From contig JAFSGH010000002.1 in assembly GCA_017440965.1 (NCBI GenBank), positions 62,001 through 126,000 of the forward strand: 64,000 bases of DNA, read 5' to 3'. Position numbers and translations under genes: made by a program. Positions 1 to 8,766 of this stretch are shown here, one piece after another. Position 1 is the first letter of the stretch. Each line of letters begins with the position of its first letter. The notes under the pieces were generated by a model. It did not search any database. It had not been told where the DNA came from and saw nothing but the letters and a program-made list of their open reading frames with translations. Source of the stretch: Clostridia bacterium (GTDB lineage Bacteria > Bacillota > Clostridia > Oscillospirales > Acutalibacteraceae).

Positions 1-867
1 ATTCCGCTCTTTGCCTCAATGAGCCATACCTGGGTGCAGATGTTCGATTCGGAATATGAGGCATTTTCTTCATTTGCAAGGCAATACCCCGATAACTGCA
101 TTCTTCTTATTGACACCTATGACACTATGGACAAGGGACTGCCCTCCGCGATAAAGGTATTTGACGAGATACTCACCCCCGCAGGAAAGCGTCCGAAGGG
201 TGTTATGATCGAAAGCGGAGACCTTGCCTATCTTTCCAAAAAAATAAGGCGTGTGCTCAACGAAGCGGGCTATCCCGACTGCGATATATATGCAACCAAT
301 TCACTTGATGAATATATTATCAGGGATATGCTTCAGAACGGCGCAAGAATAGACAGCTTCCTTGTGGGTGAAAGGCTTATCGCATCCCCTCAGAACTCGG
401 TAAACGCCGGCTGCTATAAGCTTTCAGCCGTTGAAAAGGACGGCTGTGCCATACCGAAGATAAAGATATCCGAAAATGTTTCAAAAATAACGACTCCCTG
501 TCCCAAGCTTATATGGAGACTCTTTGACAATGAAACGGGAAAAGCCATAGCAGACGTACTTACCACAGAGGATGAGGATCTTTCCGATTGCAGGGAATAT
601 GAGCTTTTCGATCCCGATTATACATGGAAGAGAAAGACCGTAAGCGACTTTGTTGCAAGACAGCTTCTTGTTCCCGTATTCAGAAGCGGAGAGCTTGTTT
701 ATGATATTCCGCCCACGGAAAATATAAGAAACTACTGTGCAGAGCAGATAGATACTCTATGGGAAGAGGTCGTAAGATTTGAATATCCTCACAACTATTA
801 TGTTGACCTGTCGCAAAAGCTCTGGAGCATAAAGCAGTCACTCATTGACGAATGCTTCTCAAAATAA
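1..867 (+). CDS. pncB: Nicotinate phosphoribosyltransferase, C-terminal part (5' end outside window)
   Basis: The reading frame is open from base 1, so the first ATG in view (base 19) is internal and the true start lies upstream. The 288 visible residues carry the NAPRTase landmarks DTYDT (PRPP/substrate region), a GVMIESGDLA segment matching the family's GVRIDSGDLA, and IDSFLVGERL, the phosphate-binding loop region. The enzyme joins nicotinate to PRPP to give nicotinate mononucleotide in cytoplasmic NAD salvage. The C-terminal extension after the barrel (about 90 residues) is normal for this family. A perfect hairpin with a T-run follows directly, so this is the last gene of its transcript. 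The family call is firm; the promoter and operon partners cannot be seen. Confidence 0.93.
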   Translation: MPLFASMSHTWVQMFDSEYEAFSSFARQYPDNCILLIDTYDTMDKGLPSAIKVFDEILTPAGKRPKGVMIESGDLAYLSKKIRRVLNEAGYPDCDIYATNSLDEYIIRDMLQNGARIDSFLVGERLIASPQNSVNAGCYKLSAVEKDGCAIPKIKISENVSKITTPCPKLIWRLFDNETGKAIADVLTTEDEDLSDCREYELFDPDYTWKRKTVSDFVARQLLVPVFRSGELVYDIPPTENIRNYCAEQIDTLWEEVVRFEYPHNYYVDLSQKLWSIKQSLIDECFSK

Positions 868-880
868 CATATTTTTGTCA

Positions 881-926
881 TCACCGTCGAAGTCTTACCT
901 GATATCCTCGACGGTGAAGCTTTTTT
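881..926 (+). terminator. Rho-independent terminator of pncB
   Basis: A perfect 10-bp stem, TCACCGTCGA (881-890) with TCGACGGTGA (908-917), a 17-nt loop and a run of six T at 921-926. The 3' arm lies inside the 3' end of the convergent yqfD gene. The minus strand lacks a good T-run, so it should act only on pncB transcripts. Confidence 0.85.
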
Positions 927-2067
927 CAAGGGCAATATTCTCTTCACATAAAAACACTCCCTCGGTGAATACCTGATCACGGGTGCTGACGCTGATGCTT
1001 CTTTCGAGAACATCGGCGTTTTTGTATATTGCAAAGGCGGATTTTGAGAAATCACTGAAGGACAGCAGCAATGCCTGCTCTGTGGAAAGCTTAAGCTGCT
1101 TCTTTTCTAAAGAATATGAGGTACGGCGAACAAGACCTATCGGAAAGATAACATCCCTTGACTCAAAATAACGGCAGGAGTCCGTAAAGCAGTTATACTT
1201 GTCAAACCCGCCACTGAAGAGCTTTGCGCCGAAGATATAAAGAAAGTAATCATCTTTACATTTTTCAACGGTAAGGACCTGAGCTTCAAGCGGTGCCGAG
1301 GAGCTGACCGTGTTTTTTGTCCTGGCATAAATATCCGCCTCGGAGTTTACAAACCTTACACTCTCATCAGAAAGAGTAACAACTCCGCTCACAAGAAGAT
1401 CTCCCTTTAACACGGGAGTGCCGGGCGGGATCTTCCCCTCTCCCGAAAATATATCTGCACGGATGATCTCACCGTCCTTTGAAGCTACAATATTGCTGTA
1501 GCTTTTGTCATCCGCCGTTTCACTTTCAGGCACCTTTTCCCTTATATCAACAAACAGCCGTGAGCCGGCATTAAATACGGATACCCATAAAACACCGTCG
1601 AGTTTTTCATAAAGCACATATTCAATGTCATCGCATTGCAGGGAAGAGACAAAAACTCCGTTTTTGACACCGCAGTCCCTCAGAATGCTCTCAACCGCCT
1701 CATCGGTTATAAGCTCATTGCCTGTTATTTCAACACTCCACAGCATCATCGAAAGAATATGTATTATCACTAAAAACAGTACTGCTCCGAGGGGCAGACC
1801 GTAACGCCTTCTGTATCTGAAAAATAAGAAAGGCAGACCGCTTCTTCCGATTATCCTTATATTCATTCCGCTTTTCTCTGCGGCCGTTCTTAATGCCTTA
1901 AGATTTTTTCTTTCAGTGCTTCCCGAAAATGTTTCGCCTTTATCCGAGAAATTGTAAAGAGAAACGCCCTCCCTGCGGCAGAAATCGATAAATCTGTCAC
2001 CGAAGCCGCCGTCAGCCGAAAAATCTATTTTACCGTGTATCAAAAAATACATTTTTTCTTTAGTCAT
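895..2067 (-). CDS. yqfD: Sporulation protein YqfD
   Basis: A 390-residue protein with a soluble N-terminal domain, one membrane segment at about residues 91-110 (GAVLFLVIIHILSMMLW) and a long extracytoplasmic part, the YqfD layout. The start is set at ATG 2067 because TAAGGAG lies six bases upstream; an in-frame ATG 17 codons earlier falls inside yqfC and has no ribosome binding site. It sits 10 nt downstream of yqfC, the usual pair in spore formers; yqfD (SpoIVB-linked, mother-cell expressed in Bacillus) is needed for engulfment-stage sporulation by established knowledge. Its stop overlaps the arm of the convergent pncB terminator. The family call is good although similarity in the C-terminal half is judged by layout only. 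Confidence 0.85.
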   Translation of the reverse strand: MTKEKMYFLIHGKIDFSADGGFGDRFIDFCRREGVSLYNFSDKGETFSGSTERKNLKALRTAAEKSGMNIRIIGRSGLPFLFFRYRRRYGLPLGAVLFLVIIHILSMMLWSVEITGNELITDEAVESILRDCGVKNGVFVSSLQCDDIEYVLYEKLDGVLWVSVFNAGSRLFVDIREKVPESETADDKSYSNIVASKDGEIIRADIFSGEGKIPPGTPVLKGDLLVSGVVTLSDESVRFVNSEADIYARTKNTVSSSAPLEAQVLTVEKCKDDYFLYIFGAKLFSGGFDKYNCFTDSCRYFESRDVIFPIGLVRRTSYSLEKKQLKLSTEQALLLSFSDFSKSAFAIYKNADVLERSISVSTRDQVFTEGVFLCEENIALEKSFTVEDIR

Positions 2068-2077
2068 ATTTTGCTCC

Positions 2078-2362
2078 TTACCGTCTGACAATACCGATAT
2101 TCTCCACTGTTCCCGCAATTACGGTATCCTGCTTACTGAAGATCTTGATTTGTAAAGCTCTGCCCTTTACATTTATATAATAAGGCTTTGAAACAAGAAG
2201 CACCGTTTCATCTGAAAAATTCCCGATATCGGAGCATCCCTTAAGAGACAGCTCACCGTCGGAATTGAATTCAAGCAAAAAGCCGTCATCCGTTTCGAGA
2301 CTGCTCTCCTTAAGAATACCGTTGATCCTTCCCACCGTATCCTTTACAGGCTGTATTTTCAT
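2078..2362 (-). CDS. yqfC: YabP/YqfC-family sporulation protein
   Basis: A 94-residue beta-rich protein with no membrane segment. The pattern LLEFNSDGEL followed by VKGRALQI and VIAGTVENI matches the YabP/YqfC fold, in which the typical line reads G..L.I....EI.I.G.I..I. The start is taken as ATG 2362, eight bases after GGGAG; another ATG three codons upstream overlaps that ribosome binding site. It is followed after 10 nt by yqfD and diverges from ylbJ, so three sporulation genes are grouped here. In Bacillus yqfC is made in the mother cell under sigma E (established); no clear sigma E site could be read with confidence in the 83-nt divergent gap. Confidence 0.82.
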   Translation of the reverse strand: MKIQPVKDTVGRINGILKESSLETDDGFLLEFNSDGELSLKGCSDIGNFSDETVLLVSKPYYINVKGRALQIKIFSKQDTVIAGTVENIGIVRR

Positions 2363-2445
2363 TTTTACCATCTCCCGAAAGCTTCCTACAAAAAAACTTA
2401 TGCTTTTTATGCATCAGTTAGTACAAAAACACATAATAATCTACT

Positions 2446-3552
2446 ATGAAAAGCTGTAATCATAAATTTTACGGGTTATCCGTTCCGTTTTCAATAATAT
2501 CAATTTTTTGCGTTCTGATAATTTCCTTTAATTCGAGAGAAATATCGGAGGGGATTACATCTGCAATAAATATGATATTAAATGTCACGGTTCCTGCCTT
2601 ATTTCCCGTCTTTACTGTCTCATATTTTTTTCTGAATTCGGGACTTAAGGAAAGCACAAGACGGAAACTACATACTGTATTTTTCAGATCGTTCGGCTTG
2701 TCGGGCAATTGTATGGAGGCGGTGCTGTGCGGTCTTACGGGAGGATATAATATTTCTCTTAAAGCCGCAGTGAGGCTTTTTAATGATAAAAAAATATCCC
2801 GTGAGGAGGCACAGAGGCTTTCGTTGTTCTTTACCTGTCCGGGAATCTCTTTTTGCCTTAATATTGCAGGAATTGCCGTATATAACAGCCGTTTAACGGG
2901 ACTTATTATTCTGATATCAAATATACTAAGCTCTGTCATCAGTGCCGCAGTTTTCAATCTTTTTAAGAAAAACACACCCTCTTATCTTCCCTTTAACGAC
3001 AAAAAGTCCTTCTATTCAGCACTTATCAATGCAGTCAACTGCTCATCATCCGCAATTATTTCGGTAAGCTTCTGGATAATACTCTTTTCGGCGGTAAATT
3101 CCGTTGCAGTAAAGCTTATCAAGGCTCCCTTCATAACAGAGCTTCTGACACTCTCGGGGGAAGTTACTGCTTCTGTCTTTTATGCATCGAAGCATCACTC
3201 AATATATGTGCTTTCCTTTTTTCTTACCTTCGGTGGAATATGCATTTTTCTTCAGCAGCTGCCTGATCTCTATACCGTGGGCATACCCGCAATAAAATTT
3301 CTTTCGGTAAGGCTTATTCAATCCTTACTCAGCACGGTAATTCTGAAAATTTTCCTTACTTTTCTGCCTTTGGCGGAATTCACATCTGTTCCTGTTTACA
3401 CATTCAAAGCCGCTTCAGGTACATTTTACGCGTCTCTTTCACTTTTTCTCTTATGTGCCGTTACAATGATGAGTAACAGATACAAAGAAAAGCACAGAAT
3501 ACGACAATATAAGAAAAGAATTTACAATAATAGAACTTGCGAACAAAAATAA
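2446..3552 (+). CDS. ylbJ: Sporulation integral membrane protein YlbJ
   Basis: A 368-residue polytopic membrane protein with about eight hydrophobic segments, beginning with one at residues 13-31. The NVTVPALFPVF segment near residue 50 and GLTGGYNI near residue 100 are typical of YlbJ, a nucleoside-recognition/Gate-domain protein required for late sporulation in Bacillus (established). No strong ribosome binding site precedes ATG 2446, so expression may be low or the start shifted slightly. It is transcribed away from yqfC-yqfD. The C-terminal tail (about 25 residues) is basic and hydrophilic. What it transports, if anything, is unknown. Confidence 0.85.
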   Translation: MKSCNHKFYGLSVPFSIISIFCVLIISFNSREISEGITSAINMILNVTVPALFPVFTVSYFFLNSGLKESTRRKLHTVFFRSFGLSGNCMEAVLCGLTGGYNISLKAAVRLFNDKKISREEAQRLSLFFTCPGISFCLNIAGIAVYNSRLTGLIILISNILSSVISAAVFNLFKKNTPSYLPFNDKKSFYSALINAVNCSSSAIISVSFWIILFSAVNSVAVKLIKAPFITELLTLSGEVTASVFYASKHHSIYVLSFFLTFGGICIFLQQLPDLYTVGIPAIKFLSVRLIQSLLSTVILKIFLTFLPLAEFTSVPVYTFKAASGTFYASLSLFLLCAVTMMSNRYKEKHRIRQYKKRIYNNRTCEQK

Positions 3553-3565
3553 TATGTGATACACT
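3537..3565 (+). promoter_or_regulatory. Candidate sigma-A promoter upstream of the small Cys protein and cysK
   Basis: TTGCGA (3537-3542), a 17-bp spacer and TACACT (3560-3565). It overlaps the last codons of ylbJ and lies 33 nt before the next start codon. Each hexamer matches four of six consensus bases, so this is a moderate candidate. Confidence 0.45.
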
Positions 3566-3598
3566 GTTAAGCAAATAGAAACAAAAGAGTGAAAAAAT

Positions 3599-3814
3599 AT
3601 GAAACGAAAAATTATAGGAAATGTTGAGCCGAGATGCGAATACTGCAAGCACGGAAAATTATCAGCTGACAATGAAAGCATCCTTTGTCCCAAGCAGGGA
3701 GTTCTTTCAAAAGATTTCAGCTGTAAAAAATTCAGCTATGACGCACTGAAAAGAGTACCTCAGAAATCTTCTCCTGCATTACAGCAGTTTTCTCCTGAGG
3801 ATTTTGAATTGTAA
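3599..3814 (+). CDS. Small four-cysteine protein of unknown function
   Basis: A 71-residue hydrophilic, basic protein. Four cysteines are arranged as CEYC (C13, C16), C30 and C42, which looks like a minimal zinc- or iron-binding knuckle; there is no signal peptide or membrane segment. It stops 12 nt before cysK, so the two genes are probably co-transcribed. A four-Cys protein next to cysteine synthase could have a redox or metal role, but that is inference from position only. Base composition fits its neighbours, and the start has a weak GAGTG site. I do not recognise a named family. Confidence 0.7.
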   Translation: MKRKIIGNVEPRCEYCKHGKLSADNESILCPKQGVLSKDFSCKKFSYDALKRVPQKSSPALQQFSPEDFEL

Positions 3815-3826
3815 GAGGAAAATAAG

Positions 3827-4795
3827 ATGTATAAAAAATTCAATCTCGGCATCGGTCTTGATAAAAACGGCAGAATAGCAGAAAATCTCACTGAGCTTGT
3901 AGGTAATACACCTATGTTAAAGCTCTCAGGCTTTTGCAAAAAGCACGGCATTGAGGCATCAATTATTGCAAAGCTTGAATACTTCAATCCCCTTTCAAGC
4001 GCAAAGGACCGTGTAGGACTTGCCCTTATTGAGGACGGAGAGAAAAAAGGATATATCAAAGAAAATACCGTAATTATAGAGCCCACAAGCGGAAACACCG
4101 GAGTTGGTCTTGCCTTCGCCTGCTCAATAAAGGGCTATGAGCTGATACTTACGATGCCCGAAAATATGAGCCGTGAAAGAATACTTCTTCTTCAGGCTCT
4201 CGGAGCAAAGGTAATTCTCACTCCGGCGTCTGACGGTATGGCAGGTGCTATAAAAAAGGCTCAGCAGCTGAAGGAAGAGACGGGAGATGCCTATATTCCC
4301 GATCAGTTTTCAAACCCCGCCAATGCAGAGATACACAGAAGAACAACAGGTCCTGAGATACTTCGCGATACATACGGTAAAATTGATTATTTTGTTGCAG
4401 GTGTCGGTACGGGCGGAACGATAACAGGCATAGGTGAAGTCCTTAAGGCATATAACAGTAATATAAAGATAATTGCGGTTGAGCCCTCATCATCCCCTGT
4501 TTTATCAGGTGGAGAAAAAGGACCTCACGGTATTATGGGGATAGGTGCAGGCTTTGTTCCCGAAATACTTAATACCTCGATCATCGACAGAATAATCAAG
4601 GTCACTGAAGAAGAGGCTTATACGGCTTCAAGGCAAGCGGCTGTTACAGACGGTCTTTTAGTCGGTATTTCCTCAGGCGCCGCCCTTCACGCGGCAAGAA
4701 TAATTGCAGAAGAAAACAACAATAAGGATATACGCATAGCGGTGCTTTTACCCGATTCGGGAGAAAGATATCTTTCCACACCGCTGTTCGGTTAA
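3827..4795 (+). CDS. cysK: Cysteine synthase A (O-acetylserine sulfhydrylase)
   Basis: A 322-residue fold-type II PLP enzyme that makes L-cysteine from O-acetylserine and sulfide in the cytoplasm. Visible motifs are the PLP lysine in SSAKD (K60), the substrate loop TSGNTG (87-92), the PLP phosphate loop GTGGT (194-198) and ISSGA (281-285). Family length is usual (300-325). There are about 20 extra residues before the conserved LVGNTP segment. An AGAGGAAAATAAG region precedes ATG 3827. It follows the four-Cys protein by 12 nt and ends at a strong terminator. No cysE is visible in the window. A CBS-like reaction cannot be excluded, but no haem or regulatory domain is present. Confidence 0.93.
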   Translation: MYKKFNLGIGLDKNGRIAENLTELVGNTPMLKLSGFCKKHGIEASIIAKLEYFNPLSSAKDRVGLALIEDGEKKGYIKENTVIIEPTSGNTGVGLAFACSIKGYELILTMPENMSRERILLLQALGAKVILTPASDGMAGAIKKAQQLKEETGDAYIPDQFSNPANAEIHRRTTGPEILRDTYGKIDYFVAGVGTGGTITGIGEVLKAYNSNIKIIAVEPSSSPVLSGGEKGPHGIMGIGAGFVPEILNTSIIDRIIKVTEEEAYTASRQAAVTDGLLVGISSGAALHAARIIAEENNNKDIRIAVLLPDSGERYLSTPLFG

Positions 4796-4801
4796 AAATC
4801 A

Positions 4802-4833
4802 AGGATGTGTCACAGGATACATCCTGTTTTTTT
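4802..4833 (+). terminator. Terminator after cysK
   Basis: A 7-bp stem, AGGATGT (4802-4808) with ACATCCT (4819-4825), a 10-nt loop and seven T from 4827. Confidence 0.85.
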
Positions 4834-4881
4834 CTTTACGGCAAGCTCCTTCCCTTAAAGAAAAAATTGTACACAGCACTC

Positions 4882-4903
4882 AAAAAAACCGCCATAAGGG
4901 CGG
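4882..4903 (-). terminator. Possible minus-strand terminator hairpin
   Basis: CCGCC (4889-4893) pairs with GGCGG (4899-4903) around a 5-nt loop, followed on the minus strand by seven T. No minus-strand gene lies nearby; it sits between two plus-strand genes, so it is either chance or the end of an antisense transcript. Confidence 0.3.
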
Positions 4904-4951
4904 CAGGGACAAAAGAAAAACAACAAAAATATTCACTGCAAGGACGATATT

Positions 4952-6247
4952 ATGCTTCTTAAATACGGTGATACAGGCTCTCTTACCGAGCTTCTTCAGC
5001 TTGCACTCAGCCGTGCAGGTTATTATACAGGAAATATTGACGGCATTTTCGCAGAAAAAACACTTTCAGCAGTAAGAGCCTTTCAACGGGCATTCTTCCT
5101 TAAGGAGGACGGCATCGCAGGAGAAAAAACCTTCGAAAAAGCAGCACGCTTTATAAAAGGCTATTACACAAGAGAAATAAAAAAAGGTGACACCTTATGG
5201 AATATAGCCATAATGACGGGAAGTACCCTTTCTTCGATTATTCGGGCAAATCCCGGTATTGATCCCGATAAGCTTACCGTGGGTGACAGAATCACAGTTC
5301 CCTTCCCCTTCGATATAGTCCCCACGGATATTTCTTATTCCTCATATCTTACCGGTCTTATCCTTGACGGTCTCACTGTGCGCTATCCCTTTATTTCACG
5401 CTTTTCTATCGGAAAAAGCGCTATGGGAAAGGAGCTTGAGGTAATAAGGCTCGGAACAGGCAAAGAGACACTTTTTGCAAACGCAGGCTTTCATTCTAAC
5501 GAATGGCTGAATATCCCCTTGGTGCTGAAATTCGCGGAGGAATATCTTAAAGCCTTTTCTGAGGACACTGCCTTTTATTCTCTTGATGCCGCAGAGCTTT
5601 ATTCTCAGACCTCTTTATTTATAGCCCCTCTTATCAATCCCGACGGTCTTGACCTTGTGACAGGAGCATTGACGAGCGGAGAATATTTTGAAAGAGCAAA
5701 GGCTATCTCCGAAAACTACCCCTTTGTCCCCTTCCCCGAGGGCTGGAAAGCAAACATCAACGGCACCGACCTTAATCTTCAGTTTCCCGCAGGCTGGGAA
5801 AGGGCAAGAGAAATAAAATTCAAGGAGGGCTTTACAGGGCCTTCGCCTATTGAATATGTAGGCACGGCTCCGCTTAGTGAGCCTGAAGCAAGGGCAGCGG
5901 CTGAATATACGGAGAATAACGATTTCAGCTTCATACTTGCATTTCATTCACAGGGCAGTATCATTTATTGGAAATACCTTGATCTTCTTCCACCCGACAG
6001 CCTGAGAATCGGAGAGCTTTTAAGTGAGGCTTCAGGCTATCCCCTTGAATTGACGCCTGAGAGCTCCTCATATGCAGGCTATAAGGATTGGTTTATCAGC
6101 AAATTCAACAAGCCGGGCTATACTGTAGAAACGGGCATAGGCAGAAATCCCCTGCCCCTGAGTCAGTTTGATGATATATATAAGGCAGGTGGTGCTCTTC
6201 TTGCCGAAGCACTAAGGATAGCATCAGAAAAACAGACACTGACCTGA
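4952..6247 (+). CDS. LysM/peptidoglycan-binding M14 gamma-D-glutamyl-diaminopimelate-type peptidase
   Basis: A 431-residue cell-wall hydrolase with three domains: an N-terminal peptidoglycan-binding repeat (about 5-65), one LysM module (about 73-117) and a zinc carboxypeptidase M14 domain (about 133-425). Zinc ligands H181 and E184 are in HSNEW, the third ligand is probably H332 in FHSQG, and the catalytic Glu is E393 in VETGIG. The NGTDLNLQFP segment is the M14C-like form in which the usual Arg is replaced, as in gamma-D-Glu-meso-DAP peptidases. No classical signal peptide is present, as in spore-related members such as Bacillus YqgT/endopeptidase I, so a role in spore peptidoglycan or muropeptide recycling is plausible but inferred. 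It is probably a single-gene transcript. Confidence 0.88.
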   Translation: MLLKYGDTGSLTELLQLALSRAGYYTGNIDGIFAEKTLSAVRAFQRAFFLKEDGIAGEKTFEKAARFIKGYYTREIKKGDTLWNIAIMTGSTLSSIIRANPGIDPDKLTVGDRITVPFPFDIVPTDISYSSYLTGLILDGLTVRYPFISRFSIGKSAMGKELEVIRLGTGKETLFANAGFHSNEWLNIPLVLKFAEEYLKAFSEDTAFYSLDAAELYSQTSLFIAPLINPDGLDLVTGALTSGEYFERAKAISENYPFVPFPEGWKANINGTDLNLQFPAGWERAREIKFKEGFTGPSPIEYVGTAPLSEPEARAAAEYTENNDFSFILAFHSQGSIIYWKYLDLLPPDSLRIGELLSEASGYPLELTPESSSYAGYKDWFISKFNKPGYTVETGIGRNPLPLSQFDDIYKAGGALLAEALRIASEKQTLT

Positions 6248-6332
6248 CAGTACATCTCAGAATAAGCTATGCTTTCCGTTAATAAGAAAATGGGATCGAT
6301 TGACCTTACAAAGGCTGAAGCCGATGTAATGT

Positions 6333-6366
6333 AAAATACCGCAGGGAGCTTTCTCTGCGGTATTTT
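6333..6366 (+). terminator. Bidirectional-type terminator after the M14 peptidase gene
   Basis: AATACCGCAG and CTGCGGTATT form a perfect stem around a 10-nt loop, flanked by A-rich and T-rich ends. It lies about 90 nt after the stop codon. Confidence 0.75.
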
Positions 6367-6470
6367 GTATGCCCGATGCGGCTTCAGGCGCAGAATTAAC
6401 TAAAGATAAACAAACTGCTCTGACACATTTATTTTTCTTTTCGGTGAAGCATTTTCGCCCCTTGCATTTA

Positions 6471-6499
6471 TTGACATTATTAATATTTTATGTTAGCAT
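6471..6499 (+). promoter_or_regulatory. Sigma-A promoter of the AraC-family regulator
   Basis: A perfect TTGACA (6471-6476), a 17-bp spacer and TAGCAT (6494-6499) preceded by TGT, giving an extended -10 element. The start codon is 30 nt downstream with AAGGAG in between. Confidence 0.7.
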
Positions 6500-6529
6500 T
6501 ATTACATATTTATTAAGGAGCCTTTCATT

Positions 6530-7447
6530 ATGAATGAGCAGCTACCCGACAATTCTGCACCTCTGTCACAGCAAGGCCTTGACATTTCGCTTGTTGAAGC
6601 GCTGACACACAGCAAGAATTTAACAAACCCCCGTTTTTCGTTCTGCGGCTACGAGCATATTCTCATATCTCACTTCAGAAGCTCCGATGATTGCGGGATG
6701 CGCGTCTGTGAGCATTCTCATTCGGCATATGAGTTTATTATTCCACATAAGCCGATTCCGTATCTTACAAGCGAGGATGCTGTATATTTCGGCGATGTAG
6801 GATATATTTATCCCGTAAAGAGCGGAAGAAAGCACGGAATAAAATATCCGATAAATGATGTAAGCTACACATCGATTGCAATTGCAAAAGACTTTTTTGA
6901 GTCAGTTTTAGTCACAAAGGGAAATTGTGACGGCATATTCAACTGCATCATTCCCTGCTCTGACAGTCTTATCACTCTTATTGATATGTTCCGCCGCGAA
7001 TATGCCAAAAAGGCGAATGCTGACATCACAAATAAGCTGGAGCCTCTTACAAGGCTTATCTGTGCTGAGCTTATTGACCTTGCACTGATGAACACCTCGG
7101 ATGACAGAAAGGGGAAAACCCGATATCAGAAGGGCGTAAGGCTTGCAGCTGATTATATAAACGAAAATTTTGCAAGCAATATCACCCTTGAGGAATTAGC
7201 TGAGCTGTGCGGACTTTCAGTCAATTATTTTTCAATATGCTTCAAAAACACCTTCGGAGAGCCGCCTAAGGTCTATATTACCAAGATGAGACTTTCAAAA
7301 GCAAAGACGCTTCTTGAGTTTTCTTCTCTTTCAGTAAAGGAAATTGCAATCCTTTGCGGATTTAAGAAATTCAATTCCTTTTCCTGCTCATTCAAAAAAT
7401 ATGTCGGAGTAACACCCGGCGAATACAGACTCAGTGCTGTAAAATAA
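6530..7447 (+). CDS. AraC-family transcriptional regulator
   Basis: A 305-residue one-component regulator. Residues about 40-130 form a cupin-like sensing domain (CEHSHSAYEFII near residue 60), and residues about 204-301 hold two helix-turn-helix motifs, with the signature around FGEPPKVYITKMRLSKAKTLL and a C-terminal GVTPGEYR. Such proteins usually sense a sugar or related ligand and activate nearby catabolic genes. ATG 6530 follows AAGGAG at good spacing and an extended -10 promoter. It lies 47 nt before the metallophosphoesterase gene, which is the most likely co-transcribed partner; regulation of the carbohydrate genes further right is plausible but unproven. Confidence 0.9.
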   Translation: MNEQLPDNSAPLSQQGLDISLVEALTHSKNLTNPRFSFCGYEHILISHFRSSDDCGMRVCEHSHSAYEFIIPHKPIPYLTSEDAVYFGDVGYIYPVKSGRKHGIKYPINDVSYTSIAIAKDFFESVLVTKGNCDGIFNCIIPCSDSLITLIDMFRREYAKKANADITNKLEPLTRLICAELIDLALMNTSDDRKGKTRYQKGVRLAADYINENFASNITLEELAELCGLSVNYFSICFKNTFGEPPKVYITKMRLSKAKTLLEFSSLSVKEIAILCGFKKFNSFSCSFKKYVGVTPGEYRLSAVK

Positions 7448-7494
7448 ACCCGTATACAACAGATCAGTATAATTTCTGCAAGGAGTAGATTTTA

Positions 7495-8646
7495 ATGGAA
7501 AAAATCACAGCGATAATTATGAGCTTACTTACAACACTTTCTTTGTTTTTCGGTACGGCAGGCAGTCCCGACTATAAAAAAGGAACAGGCCTTAAGGAAG
7601 CGGTTGATGCCGTTATCAACAAGGGCGCTATCCTGTCGACTGAATTCAAGGGCGATGTCAGTGAAGAAACCTGGAATGAAAATTCAGAATACAAGCTTGA
7701 GGACACCGTCGTTCTCACCAAAGAAAAGGACAAGGATTTTGTTATTCTCAACATAACGGACACTCATTTTGCCGATTATGACTACAGAGCCTTCACAGCC
7801 TTTGATGTTGAAGCAAAAATAAAGAGCCTTGTATCAGCGGTAAAGCCTGATCTTATTACCGTTTACGGTGATATCGTTTGCACGGATTCCACTTACTATG
7901 CAATAAGAAGAATCACCGATCTTTTCGAAGGCTTCGGTATCCCCTGGGCGCCTATGTTCGGGAATCACGACAATGAGGGCAACTGCGACAAGAATTTCCT
8001 CGCTGATGTTATGATGAGCGCCCCTAACTGTGTTATGAAAAAGGGCGATCCTTCTATGGGAGTGGGAAACTACATCATTAATATTGCAGAAAAGAACGAT
8101 GACGGCACTCAGAATATCGTTGAATCCCTTATTATAATGGATTGCAGAGCAGATGACAGAAAAAAGCAGATCTCCTGGTTTACATGGGCTGCAAAGTCGA
8201 TCAATAAACTGACAGACAGCTCTGCTGAGATCTCAATAGTAAGTCATATCCCCCTTGCCGAGTATCAGTATGCATATGATAAGGCTTGGGACACGGAAAA
8301 CAGCTGCTGGAGAGAGGGCTTCAATGCCTACGGTGAATGCAATGAAAAGATCTGCTATGACAGTGCTTCTGACGGAACACCTGCACTTCAGGGACTCTTT
8401 GACGCAATGAAGGCTGTCGGAACCGCAAAATATTTCTTCTGCGGTCACGAGCATCTCAATAATTTCTCAATCGAATACGAAGGCATCAGACTCACCTACT
8501 GCCTTAAGGTGGGAATGGCATCAGGTGCAAACTTCAAATTCTCAGGCGGAACAGAGATCAGGATCGGAGAAAACGGAATTAAGGAAATAATGCACAAGAC
8601 CGTAGCCTTCGGCCCCGTTATCACTCTTGAGGATATAAAGCTCTGA
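7495..8646 (+). CDS. Secreted calcineurin-like metallophosphoesterase
   Basis: A 383-residue protein with an N-terminal hydrophobic signal segment (about 5-23) and a calcineurin-like fold. All metal-site motifs are present in order: DTH (89-91), GD (125-126), GNHDN (156-160), SH (250-251) and GHEH (317-320), so it should bind two metals. The layout resembles the purple-acid-phosphatase-like and cell-wall-associated phosphodiesterases of clostridia. The substrate is unknown. ATG 7495 has AAGGAG nine bases upstream. It follows the AraC regulator by 47 nt and converges on the Gfo/Idh gene at a shared terminator. Whether the signal segment is cleaved or stays as an anchor is not clear. Confidence 0.87.
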   Translation: MEKITAIIMSLLTTLSLFFGTAGSPDYKKGTGLKEAVDAVINKGAILSTEFKGDVSEETWNENSEYKLEDTVVLTKEKDKDFVILNITDTHFADYDYRAFTAFDVEAKIKSLVSAVKPDLITVYGDIVCTDSTYYAIRRITDLFEGFGIPWAPMFGNHDNEGNCDKNFLADVMMSAPNCVMKKGDPSMGVGNYIINIAEKNDDGTQNIVESLIIMDCRADDRKKQISWFTWAAKSINKLTDSSAEISIVSHIPLAEYQYAYDKAWDTENSCWREGFNAYGECNEKICYDSASDGTPALQGLFDAMKAVGTAKYFFCGHEHLNNFSIEYEGIRLTYCLKVGMASGANFKFSGGTEIRIGENGIKEIMHKTVAFGPVITLEDIKL

Positions 8647-8680
8647 CAATAAGTCTTATAAAGCTACAACAGTAAATAAA

Positions 8681-8730
8681 AAAACACAGGGTACAGCAAA
8701 GAAATAAAGCTGTACCCTTGATTATTTTTT
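8681..8730. terminator. Shared bidirectional terminator between convergent genes
   Basis: AGGGTACAGC (8688-8697) pairs perfectly with GCTGTACCCT (8709-8718). The minus strand has a seven-T run and the plus strand a looser T-rich tail, so it ends both the phosphoesterase and the Gfo/Idh transcripts. Confidence 0.85.
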
Positions 8731-8766
8731 ATTATATAATAAAGCCTTTCGGAGCTGAAAATGCAG

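Noticed and set aside
2363..2445. Sigma E promoters between yqfC and ylbJ
   Set aside because: CATA-like -10 strings are present on both strands (such as CATAAGTT), but no -35 at proper spacing was convincing.
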